Assembly (NCBI GenBank): GCA_964247055.1
Contig: OZ176054.1
Span: 7,936,001 to 8,000,000, forward strand
Direction of reading: 5' to 3'
Source of the DNA: Paragordius varius
Taxonomy: Eukaryota > Nematomorpha
DNA length: 64,000 nucleotides
Every line of letters starts with the position of its first letter. Position 1 is the first letter of the stretch. The notes under the pieces are model-generated. The model was not told where the DNA came from. It made no database searches and worked only from the letters and a program-made list of their open reading frames with translations. Of the stretch, positions 39,050-50,100 are shown piece after piece. The position numbers were made by a program, and so were the translations under genes.

Positions 39050-39900
39050 CACTCGGCACTCTAGGCAAAACGCGTCACCATACATAGCTTTGAAGCATAT
39101 TTTGCCCAAGTTATAAAACTATACAAATCAATAATGTTCTTAGGTACTTCGCGTATTAAGGCGGATGTTTTAGTTAGTCTTTTTTTAATATTAAAGCACC
39201 ACTACATAAACAACGTGACTTTGAAATGAGACCATATAGAATCAATAAATGTTTAGCTATTTAGAGTATAAAGGCAATTGAGTCGTAGAAGCAAATTCCT
39301 GTAAAGACCCCCTAGGTCATGTTAATCAAATTGTTTTTACTAAAAAACTGAAAATTTTAATTCAGCGCGTTTAGCCGCTGATTAGGGCACCACGCCTTAA
39401 TAAAATATGCCACAGTGTTAAAATTACCTAGATTTGATACTAATTTTTGGTAATCCAAATGGTGAATTTAATAATAGTTTTTGTCATTTTCATTATCAAA
39501 AATATAAAGCGATTTTCTTTAATTAAATGCTGTATAGGGCTCCACGCTTTGTAAAATATGCCACCATAAAAAAATAACCTGACTTTGAAGCTTTTACAAA
39601 AAGTTGTGATACTTAATGAATAAAAATTATCTATGGAAAGGTAAAAATTCTAAGCCACACTTTTTAACCCATGGAACCTAGTCAACCTCTGTAAAATGCG
39701 CAATATAAAAGTATCGTGGCTTTGAAGCTATTTTCAGAAAATCTTTGAAACCGAATGGGTTCAAGATAATTTTGGTCCAGCGCTTTTTAAACGCTAAGCA
39801 GGACTCCTCCCTCTGTAAACTTGGCCACTATAAACAAATAATGTGGTTTGATGGTTATTGAACTATGAATTTTTATGGATATAATAATGGTTTCGGTTTT
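39050..39900. repeat. Diverged minisatellite-like array
   Basis: Five to six degenerate units of about 130-190 bp. Recurring parts are a gcgcttttta-accgctaagcagggctcc-like start, a ctctgtaaaatatgccac segment and a gtggctttgaagc segment. Clear units begin near 39365, 39525, 39655 and 39780; earlier ones near 39055 and 39150 are more decayed. Non-coding. Confidence 0.55.
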
Positions 39901-42289
39901 TCGCGCATAAAATAATAATATTAGTCAGTAAATTTACTAGGCTTTTAGGTAGACCCCCATACCCATAAATATGATCTTAGAAAAAATATAATATTAATCC
40001 ACTAATGATGGTGTCGACTGTCACAACGACGCATGATTAAAACTAATATTATTAAAATATATATCAATTATTAATATCATTATGTAGTATGTTTAATAAC
40101 ATAATCCGCTAATTTTAATTTATATGACATATTATGATAAATTCAATTACATTGCTAAATATTAAAAAGGTTTTCTAAAAATGTAAAGAGAGTATATAAA
40201 AAATGTTTTACTGAAGCCCCTTATCTTTATTCCCTTGAAACGCGTAACTTGGCGAATCAACGTTAATATATATCTATAGAACATTATATTATAACAATAT
40301 GTGTTTAAATTTAGAGAGAATGCTATAATATTTTTCATAATTTATTTTTTACAAAGTAAATTACTAAGCAAATTAATACGAATGCGTTTACAGTTATAAA
40401 TATAGAACTAAATTCTTCAAATAGCTTGATAGCCACACTTTTTATTTCGGTATTTTCGGTCAAAGGATATGATACGGTTGTTTCTAAACATAAGTTTAGA
40501 TTAAAACATAATTTATCACAAAATCAATGTGTTAATTTTTTATAACTCTATCTGCACCCATTTTATTTAAAAAGCGTGTGTGTATTGCTACAGTCCAAGT
40601 CGAGACTTTTTGCAATATTGTAAATAAAACTTCTCCATAGATTGCGATTTTTAGTTTTAATGTTGAGTTCTGCATAGGTTGCATGGGTTTCTTCTAGAAT
40701 ATATTTCACATTGTTTAAAACCGACTGTAATGACTAAAAATTTATTTAGAAAAAGTTTTTTGAAATTATTGGCGCGAGACGCAAATTTATAAGGATATTC
40801 ATGTAGTTATCTAATATATCATGTTTAAGTGATAGCTGTCTTATTTTTCATAAACTCATTTAAAACAATTAGTGTTTTTACAAAATCAAAATTTTTCATA
40901 AATTTGTTAATAAAATTTACAATTGGGCTCTTTCTACGTATGATAAAAGTCTATTTGAAGCCAAAATCATAGAAAGATTGTTTAATATTTGTATTTTTAC
41001 TCAGTAACGACATATATCTTTAGCACAAGTTAGTATGAGACTAAAACATTAAAAGGACTTTAAGAAAATAATTAGATGTAAATATCAGCATAATTAAGAA
41101 ATTATTATGAATTTTCGTTATAATCATCTAACTTTTTCAAATCGGCACTCTTCCATATTTTTTACAAATTTTTAATTTTATTATAATTAAAGCAAAGGAA
41201 AAATGGAGTTACCAGTGTAATAGACAAATTTAATAGGTGGATTGAATGAAAATTAGGAAACACTGTTTCTTCACTTTTCTAAACCTTTAATTTGGAGTAA
41301 ATAAAAAAAGTAAGGAAAGCCTAAAAAATATAGTTTTTTTAATATATGATTTCCTGTAAATAAATTATGTTAGGAACCTCTATATGAGTTTAAGGATATA
41401 TCTTTATATTATTTTAAATTTTATAGCAATCGATAGTAGAGGATACAAGGCTATGCAGCTTTGTAATACGGCTTTGAACACATAAGGTATAATATTTTGA
41501 CTAGGTTCAGTCATGTTTTTCGGTACGTTTCAGAATTCAGAGTTAAAGTAAATTTTTATCTAAATTTTTAGATTTAGGTCTATAGTCGGATGGCAGTGTC
41601 GAAATTTCCAAATTCTTCAAATTTTAAATCACTAGGATCTTTGATAGCACCTAGAAAAGTATCTAAAACAAGTAAGGGAGTCAAGAAATAATCGGAAATG
41701 AAACAAGTTCTGCGTTTTAGTAATCCAACAGTAGACATTATGGCAAAATACTTGTTCCCTGATTGCTCCGAGATAAAAATTAGATATTTTTTATATTAAA
41801 AATCACGGGCATCAAAATAATATTGGGCTATGGGGTGCACGGTACTATCCTGTTTGCAAAATAATTGATCGATTGTAGCCAATAAGATTGTGATAAAAGC
41901 ACGATAGGATCCAATTTCCTGGCACTATGCAAATGATTTTTGAGGCAAAAGGCCTATGGCAACAGCTATTGTTATAAGACCTGACTGCGCACTCATTTTT
42001 ATATAAACAAAAAAAAGGAAATTTAGTCATGGGTATACATAAATAGGAAACAGTATTTTCTCAATGCGCAATTAATCTGCGATACATTAGCCTAGGTATA
42101 AAGTCACACTCGGAAGTATGCATGTTAGCAAGTAGGGTAATCAGACGCAGTAGTCTTTGAAAGTTTCCCATAAATTCCAAAGCCAATGTTGCTTGCAGAT
42201 AGCGACTATGCAAATTTCCCTGGCTTTTTATTCTCTTTAGATATGCAACTGTAATTATGAAAAATGCTAATTCTAAATGGAATAGTAGG
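39901..42289. other. Gene-free stretch
   Basis: AT-rich sequence with no gene I can support. A reverse open frame at 41845-42030 lacks neighbours and resembles nothing. The dispersed repeat at 40608-40690 is listed separately. Confidence 0.4.
40608..40690. repeat. Dispersed repeat, copy B
   Basis: Same orientation as, and about 80 per cent like, 7215-7295. The shared blocks are listed under copy A. The similarity fades quickly on both sides, so only a conserved core of a larger element seems to survive. Confidence 0.6.
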
Positions 42290-42291
42290 AG

Positions 42292-42983
42292 CGTTATTGG
42301 GTGGAGTGAATAAAAAAATAAAAAACAATTCCTTTAAGCATTTCCTATGCTAACCTTTTTTATATTTTCTTTTGTTATTTTTTTCATGATTTGGCAGTTT
42401 ATTTTAAGTCGGAGAGAAGTTGTCGGTTTTTGATGGCTGGGAAGGTCGTAATCCATTTTTATGATTGGAATAGTGTTAGAAGATCATAAGAATATTTAGT
42501 CTTGATTAGTAAAAATATCTTACTTTTTAACGATGATCTTTTTCATGAAATGGCAGTTTGAAGGTAATTATTCGTTTAATATTATATGAATAGTTTAAAA
42601 TGATAAGATATTGTATAATTCAATAGTAAGAATTTTCTTCCTTTTTGATGATGATCCTTTTTATGAATTAGGAGTTTTTTGACTGGGTTAGAGAGGGACG
42701 GTTCCTGATGCTTGAGAATGTGATGATATTTTTTGGAGGGAATAGCATTAAGAGCATCATAAAAAAGTAAGAAAACTTTTACAATTCAAGGCTAGAAGTT
42801 TTTTGATCTTAACACTACACCAATCACAAAAAAAGAATTACCAACCTTCCCAACCATCAAAAACCGCCAAATTCATCCTCGAGTTAAAAAAAACTGCCAA
42901 ATTATGAAAAAAAACAACATAAGAAAGTATTGCAAAAGTGAGCAGAGAAGAGTTTTTTTTATTTTTTTATTCACTCCACCCAA
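42292..42983. mobile_element. Fold-back element with ~190-nt inverted arms
   Basis: Left terminus ttgggtggagtgaataaaa and right terminus attcactccacccaa are inverted repeats. The pairing continues inward for about 190 nt; both arms carry atttggcagttt, ggtttttgatgg, tgggaaggt and ttgg(a/t)(a/g)tagtgtta. The central part holds further degenerate copies of the arm sequence in direct order (ttttcatgaaatggcagttt near 42540, ttttatgaattaggagtttt near 42655). Non-coding. Confidence 0.8.
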
Positions 42984-43099
42984 TGTGTTTTTCGTATTTA
43001 TATAAATATTTTTTCCTTAGGACCGCCAGAGTTTATATATAGGATCAAAAAAGTGGCCAAATATGTATGATACCCCTATGATAGTTATATAAAGGGTAA

Positions 43100-44048
43100 T
43101 TATTTACCAAACGATGTTTTCGCTCTTTCAAATTCATGAAATAATGCTCGTTCAACATTAAATGATTTTTCGTGAAACAATATGCGGGAAAGGGAATCCG
43201 ATAAGGCTTTGCGATCAATATATGTGAGTGCTTCCATCAATAAAGAAGCTGTATTATTGGTTGTATCATTCCTAAAATATACAATATAGTTTTGTTGGTG
43301 GATATCATATGGATACCTAAATATTTACAAAAAATTTACATTTCTTATGCATTGCGCCGTAAATAGCGTATTAATTTTATCATATATTTACTGTTATTAT
43401 TAATACCAAACTGTGGTCATAACGCGTTGGCGTCGCGGTCCTGTATCTGAATGTCAGACCGATGGTCGTTTTAATCATTAATATAGAGTCTTAAATCATC
43501 CGGTGGAACCAACTCTAAATAATATTTATCAAACCTAATTTATCCTCAACTAAAGTTTAAGAAAACAATATTTAAACATTCATGGAAATTGGTTCAGTTT
43601 AACGGCTTTAGGCTTAAACCGTGCCAATTATAAAATTGTTTTTTATTAAGTTAAGCATTTTTTGTATACAAAACCTAATGAACGCATGCATTAAAATATT
43701 TATGAATATTTATATAAATAATTAAATATTTAAAATAGATTTTGTAAATTGTTAAATTGCCAAAGCAGATATCGGCCCTTTCTTTTTAATTAAAATATAT
43801 TGAATTAGTGTAAATTCATAATAATACCACTGTAAAAGGGAATTCAAGCAATTTATTTCGGTATCATTCGACCCAAAATTTATATGAGCTAATATTTTTT
43901 GACATTCCATATTATTCAAGTGTTCGTAGATGTACAAAATTTCGTGATAATTCATATCAATGTTGTTTTTATTATGCGTCAAAGTTATAAATGTGTTTAT
44001 TGACAATATAACTGAAATTAGAACATATAAAATTTTAGAATCGCTCAT
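43100..44048 (-). CDS. Small protein: signal peptide plus death-like domain, 2 exons
   Basis: Reverse-strand exons 44048-43828 and 43271-43100, joined in phase 2, give 130 aa. Residues 1-26 (MSDSKILYVLISVILSIN...) look like a signal peptide or membrane anchor. The rest reads like a death-domain fold: helix starts at HEILYIYEHLNNMECQKIL, then CLNSLLQW with the splice inside the Trp codon, then NNTASLLMEALTYIDRKALS. The L-x2-W...T-x2-L-x3-L-x2-I-x-R-x2-L spacing is characteristic of death domains. Death domains mediate homotypic contacts, usually in the cytosol, so a leading signal peptide is odd; the hydrophobic part could instead be an anchor. The stop follows directly after a GT that could also be a donor, so more exons downstream are possible. 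The domain call is by pattern only. Confidence 0.55.
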
Positions 44049-45464
44049 TGTGTTTAAAATTAAATTAATACAGTGTAAAAATAAACTTATATATATTTGT
44101 CAAATTTTTGTTTATTACTTGCACAATATAAAAAATGGTTGTATAGTATATTTTATTGATATTTCTGTTTCAGGTATTACCGAAAGATTCTAGATTGATC
44201 GGTTACAAAAAATTCAGTTTTTGAAATTTTATTTTGTATAACTGATTCCATAGTTATAATGTAAAATTTGTTTCATCTTGCGTATCACATCTAATGTGAT
44301 GTTTTTATTTGTTTCAATTTTGAAAATAAACTTAACTTTATAGATTGTCTGAAAAACTTGTATAAAGTATTCACAAATTTTCTGTTTGTTAACATCAGTA
44401 AGACACAACTATTTGATTTTGGGTTTTGTAGAACGATTTTGTATTTAAACCCGACTCTAATTTTGGTATAAATGCAATTGTTAGTGTGAAATTTTTCATA
44501 TAATGGAATTTGAGGACTTTAATATTGGTGTAATTCATAAATTTATATCAAAATATTTAATTAAAAAGTTTTCTTTCATATTAATATGATTGTTGATTAA
44601 TAATAAGTCAATAATATTAGGTTCACAAATTAGGTTTAAAATAATCTTCTAAAAACTACCTAAAATAACTTAATTTGTAGAAATATGTAGATGCGGTTTT
44701 TAACCCATTGTGCTATATTATTATTTGGGTTTCATTTTTTAAAATTAAAATAAGCGACAATGTAAATAGCGAGCCACAAAATCATTTTGATTGTAAATAT
44801 TGCATGCTATTTTCCTTAATAAAATTATAATTTCAATCGAAATAAGGTTAATCTGTTTTGGCAAACTACAAAAATCTAAAACTATCCGTCAATCTTTAAT
44901 GATTTACTTTAATTGGTTGCCGAATTTCAAATTCATTCATATCACATACGCCGCCATTATCAACTAGTATAAATCTTTGTATAAACGAATGAAAATGAAA
45001 ATATATCGTCCCTAGCTAACATTTGTCTGCCATCCATTTTTAATTCAAATTTACGCATAATATGACATTATATTGATCAATATTATCTATAAGCTATATA
45101 AATCATCATTTAACATATAAATAGGAAATGTATTGTAAGGTTAGGATCTTAAACTTGGAGTAGCTTAATGGCTCAAACAAAGATTCTAATAGCTAATATA
45201 GCCCATGAAAAATTAAATAACACTCTTATTTTTAAATTAATTTTAGGTTTATATCTAAATAATAATCAGAAGGAAAAATATAAACTTGAGCACTTCAGTT
45301 CTGGGGGGATTTAATAAATTAAGATCTTTAACCAAGATTATATAAATACTATCAAAGATGTCATAGGTTTATTCTTGTTATTTCTAAGAATTTAAATTCA
45401 TTTTTAATTTCAAAATTTTAGGTTTATCGTGATTTTTTTTGCGGCTGAAGGCGGAATTCAAACT
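44049..45464. other. Gene-free stretch
   Basis: AT-rich, no gene or structured repeat I can support. On the reverse strand the first few hundred bases would hold the promoter of the death-like-domain gene. Confidence 0.4.
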
Positions 45465-45467
45465 TTT

Positions 45468-45712
45468 AATTTAAGGGTGCCCAACATGCTGCCCTTCAAA
45501 TGATTTTTTCAGCTATCGAGAAATTTCAACAAAATTTTAGAAAATTTATTTTGGCATTGAACATGCAAAAATTGTTTAATAAATAGTAGTTTAAACATAT
45601 GTTTAACTAATAAAAAATTTATAATTTTCGATATATTTTGAGAATGCGCCCGTTAGCTTTTTAGATCCACGGCCCGTGAAGCTATTTGTGTGCCCGCTGC
45701 TTAACTAAAAAT
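45468..45712. mobile_element. hAT-type MITE
   Basis: Left end gggtgcccaacatgctgccc and right part ccacggcccgtgaagc...gtgcccgctgcttaa, i.e. hAT-like termini with ggcccg blocks around about 245 bp of AT-rich sequence. The interior is not the same as the three-copy family at 22570, 26985 and 58722. Confidence 0.55.
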
Positions 45713-45849
45713 ATTTTTAGTAATTATAAAAAGGAGTGGAACTCACCAAAAATGAAAGGGCCAAAAGGCCACAATATAAACCTTTTTAAAGCCGCGATTT
45801 GAGTAACGCTGATGTAGAGGCAAAGAGTTAAAGCAATATTTTTTAAGCA

Positions 45850-46950
45850 TCTATTTAACACTTCGATTCAAATTGGGGTATCTAAATACCCCAGACAATA
45901 TTTAAATTGAAATTTTTAAAAAACTACTGAAAGAAACGGTCCCAATTTACTTGGATACAACACATTTATTTTATTCCTTCGATTCAAATTGGAGTAGTTG
46001 GATACCCTAGGCTTGTTTATAATTAAATTCTTTAAAAAAGATGGAAGCAATCGAAACCATGTCAAAATTTTGCACTTATATAACATTAATAAACCGAAAT
46101 ATCTAAAAATATTTATTCAAATACTTGATATTACTTCTATTAAGCTAAAAACCCTAAGGTAAAAATTTAGTTAATGTGACATGTGTGCGAGGCAAAATTG
46201 AAAAATAATACAAAATAAACAGCTTTATCTATTTCTATCAATATTAGATGTAATTTAAATAAAAAAATTCAATTTAATTTTATTTTTAAAATCATGAAGA
46301 TGATATTTTAAATTTTGTTTGACATAGAACTTTTTTTCAAAACATAATTATATTTAAATATTTTCACATATTTATATAATTTTTATTAGGAGAGACGCAT
46401 ACATTTAAATTGGGACCGTTTCCTTCAGTAGTTTTATAAAAATCCTAACTTATATTTAGTCTAACCCCAATTTGAATCGAAGTGTTAAATTTACGCTTCT
46501 ATCCTAATAAAAACTATATAAATAACGAAATATCTAAATAAAATTTGGTTTTGAAAAAAGGTTCCATATCAAACTACTTCGACGCCACTTTTAACCTACA
46601 ACATTTTTGCAAAATATTGTATTTATATGATATGAAAGCTAAAATAAAAACTTCTTTAAACCCCATCTAGCATTCATCAGAAAAGTGGTTTATATTGTAT
46701 TATTTTTAAATTTAGCTAAAGCACACATGTAATGTTGAATAAATTTTTCCCTTGAGGCTTTCCCTAAAAATAAGTAATATCAAGTATTTGTGAATAAATT
46801 TTTTTATATATTTCGGTTCATTTATTTCATAAATGTGCAATTTTTGCCATAGTTTCAATTCATTCCATATTTTTTATTTTATTTTAAACAGGTCTGGTAT
46901 TCAGCTACCCCAATTTGAAGGACTAAAATGGAGTGTTGATCCAAGTGTTA
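45850..46950. repeat. Inverted-repeat unit (fold-back-like)
   Basis: The segment 45852-45945 (taacacttcgattcaaattg, then ggggt, then aaaactactgaaagaaacgg and tcccaattta) recurs inverted at 46402-46487. A further, shorter copy of the first part lies at 45962-46015 (direct) and another near 46885-46945 (inverted). The outer extents are uncertain. It codes for nothing and ends about 170 bp upstream of the TBC gene start. Confidence 0.65.
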
Positions 46951-47115
46951 AAGTTGCCCTTTTATAAAATAAAACATTTAATAATTAATATCCGGTTATT
47001 TTTATATATCATTTATAAAATATTTTTAATTTTATTTATATCAAAGTGACTTTTTAAAAATTGGGTGAACACCTGGCTTATTTATCAAAATTGTTTATCA
47101 TATGTTAAAAACTAC

Positions 47116-50100
47116 ATGTGGGTTAAACCCGAAGAAATATTAGTGGCTAATGCATTTTGGTTTATTATTTTCCTCACCTGCTTAGGATTACCGAGTGTGC
47201 TAATACGTATTTTAGTGTTCAAAAAAGAGGAATTAAATCGAAGTTGAAAAAAGATAATTTGGACACTCATAAAACTGGTTTTAAATGGGTCGCTGAAAAA
47301 ACTTTTTATAGTCCCCTAGTTTCTAAAGGCGTTAAAATGGCAAGTCTTCTTTACAATACGATAGATAATATTTTTGATACACGTTCTGTTCCACCATACC
47401 GGGTTATATATCAACATCCGCTGTCTGAATATGCTTTAATATTGGCGATAAGTTTAGATTTGAATGAAGCCATGGAAAAATTTAACTGGCTTGATACTAA
47501 TTTAACTTTAATTTTAGGTTATTTTTTAGTTTATTTTAGATAAAATATCAAACGAACCTGATTGTACTGCTTTTATAAAGGGAAAAATTGAGAGCATGAT
47601 TACTTCGGCAAATTCAACTAATACTTTTACCAGTTATTTAGATATGGATGAAGATAACAAAAATCTAAATTCTAATAACAATACAAACGGTAGTAACTCG
47701 AAAAAAAGTTTGTCTGATTCTGAAAACCAAAATTTGGAAGATAGAATGGATGCTATACTAGATTATGATAATCTTGATAACACAATATTTAACCAACCAT
47801 CCCTCAATTTAAAAAGATCATCATCTCTTACAACGGTATATTCCTAATTATATAAGTTATCTGAGTCACCGGCTACATATATAATTCATTTTTGAAAAAA
47901 AAGATAGGTAATATATTATATAGAAAATTAGTATTGGTATTAAAATTACTTAAGTTTTAATTTTCCATAACTTATTTTATATTTGTTCCAATTATAATTT
48001 AAAATTAATAGATAAATTCTGAATGCAGATGTGTGTGAATTATGTTATGCTACCATTTTTTTATTGCAATACATTTAACAAATCGTATTCATCAAAAAAT
48101 TAAATAGCAAATATAATGCGTAACTTTAGCTTTTTTAAACATTGCCAATGGTAGAAATTTTGATCACACTATATACAAATGACTATTTTTGGATTATCAA
48201 CAATGTATCAATTATATAACTTTTTTTTAGGATTCACCCGTTAGAACCTTTAATGTAAAACAGACCCCATCCCGTGAGAAAATTCGACGCGCATTTTCCC
48301 TTTCTAGGATCCATAAAAAATTGGACACAGCTAAAGATGCATTACAATCTGGGGAATATTTAAATAAAATTGAAAATCTTGAAAATAATGGAAAATTTCA
48401 TAAAAACCATGACATTAGAAAAACAAATGTTTATAATAAAAGTCAGCGTTATGATGAAAAACGTCGTAAAGCGTTTGAGGATGCCACGCAACTCAAAATA
48501 GTTAACTATAAGTTTAGAAAATTGTTTGGTTTACCACCCACGGAAAAATTGATTAATTGTAAATATCTATCACATTTTTATTAATTTTACTTATAGTAAA
48601 AAGTTAAATTTTGAAGATAAAATATAAATACAAGCCTAATATTTTTTTTATAAAGACCGTCATATTTTTTAAATATAACCTATTTTGGGTTGCTAAATAG
48701 GATAGAGACGTAAATTAGTTATAAACTCAATTAATATATTTAAAAATCATCGTATAGAAACAAGGTTGAACAGTAGGGCTACCTTTAAAAAATATTTGTC
48801 TTGTTTCGTTTTTATAATTCCTTAAATATAATTAATTATTCGTAAATATTCATACTAAAATTTAAGTGATTCTAATTTAGATTATTCTTGTTCGTATTGG
48901 CGTGGTTATGTCCCAAAACAGGGTTGGATGTATTTAAGTCTCAACTATTTATGTTTTTACTCTTATATCCTTGGTTCCGAAATTAAAATTCAAATAAAAT
49001 GGACTGAAATAACGCAATTGGAAAAACAACAATCTGTTATATCACCCAACACTATTAAGATTGCAACTAAAAATGAAACTGTATGAATTATATGCCAATT
49101 TCGTTCACATATAATTATTATAAATGCTAAAAATTGTCCTCTCAATACGAAAATTATCGAAATAGTAAATAATTTCGTCAACTTTTAGGAAAAACTCCAA
49201 AAACCATATTTAATTTAAATTCAGCGTATTATTATAATTTCTGTAATTACAGTATGAGTAAGTATATATTGTTAGAAAGTATTAATTATTGTTAAATATC
49301 ATATGCAGCAAAAAGAATATTATTGGCTAATAAAAGTAAAATGTGAGAAAAATAACTATAAGCCAATAATACTGCCCTTTGTTGTATATGCTATTTGACA
49401 ATAATTAATAACTTTCTAGCAATGTCTAATTACTCATACTGTAAAAATTTTTTATTAAAATAATCATAATTCTTAAGTTAAATGGGTCGATATTACAGAA
49501 TCTCTTTAAAATAATTTTGTTTGCTTTTCAGTTTACATAACACTATCCTATTATTTTATACTTTTTACACCAATAAATATTTAGCATTACTTTTCCCTGT
49601 TTTTAAAACTGAATGAAACATTCAATTTGATGGAACAATTAACGAATTTGGCTATGCGACAATTAATATCGGACGATGTGGCCCAACAATATGATATATA
49701 CCGCATATATAATCTTAAATCGTTTAGTCCCAATATAATGGATGCTGCACATTTTTCCAGTAAGTTCGTATCGATATTAAATCATTACTTAAATATTGAA
49801 ATTTAAATTACATTATCTGGCCTAGATTATATTATATTTTGTATCAATATAATCCTCCTTGGTTATTCATTATTCGTAACATACGTGCTGTTAAAATGAA
49901 CCTCAAAGTTTGTAAAATATATTACTTTTACATTACTTGTTTAATCATATATCTCAATTATTGCACATATATTTTCTAAATTGATTTTCTGTTTATATAT
50001 GGTTTATTTTAAACCATATCTTAACTATTTTTTTGTTTATATAATTTTTTAAATTATATTCTTGCTATGCATGGCACAGATAGCCATGAAGATCGTTTGG

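Noticed and set aside
41845-42030. Reverse 61-codon open frame with several cysteines
   Set aside because: No signal of conservation, no splice partner, and nothing else gene-like nearby.
43430-43480. GC-rich patch resembling a tRNA arm
   Set aside because: No tRNA A/B box pair and no cloverleaf could be drawn.
49085-49247. Open stretch starting after the AG near 49190 as a TBC exon
   Set aside because: Its only open frame does not match the family, whereas the exon at 49585 gives [19 protein letters not shown], which does.
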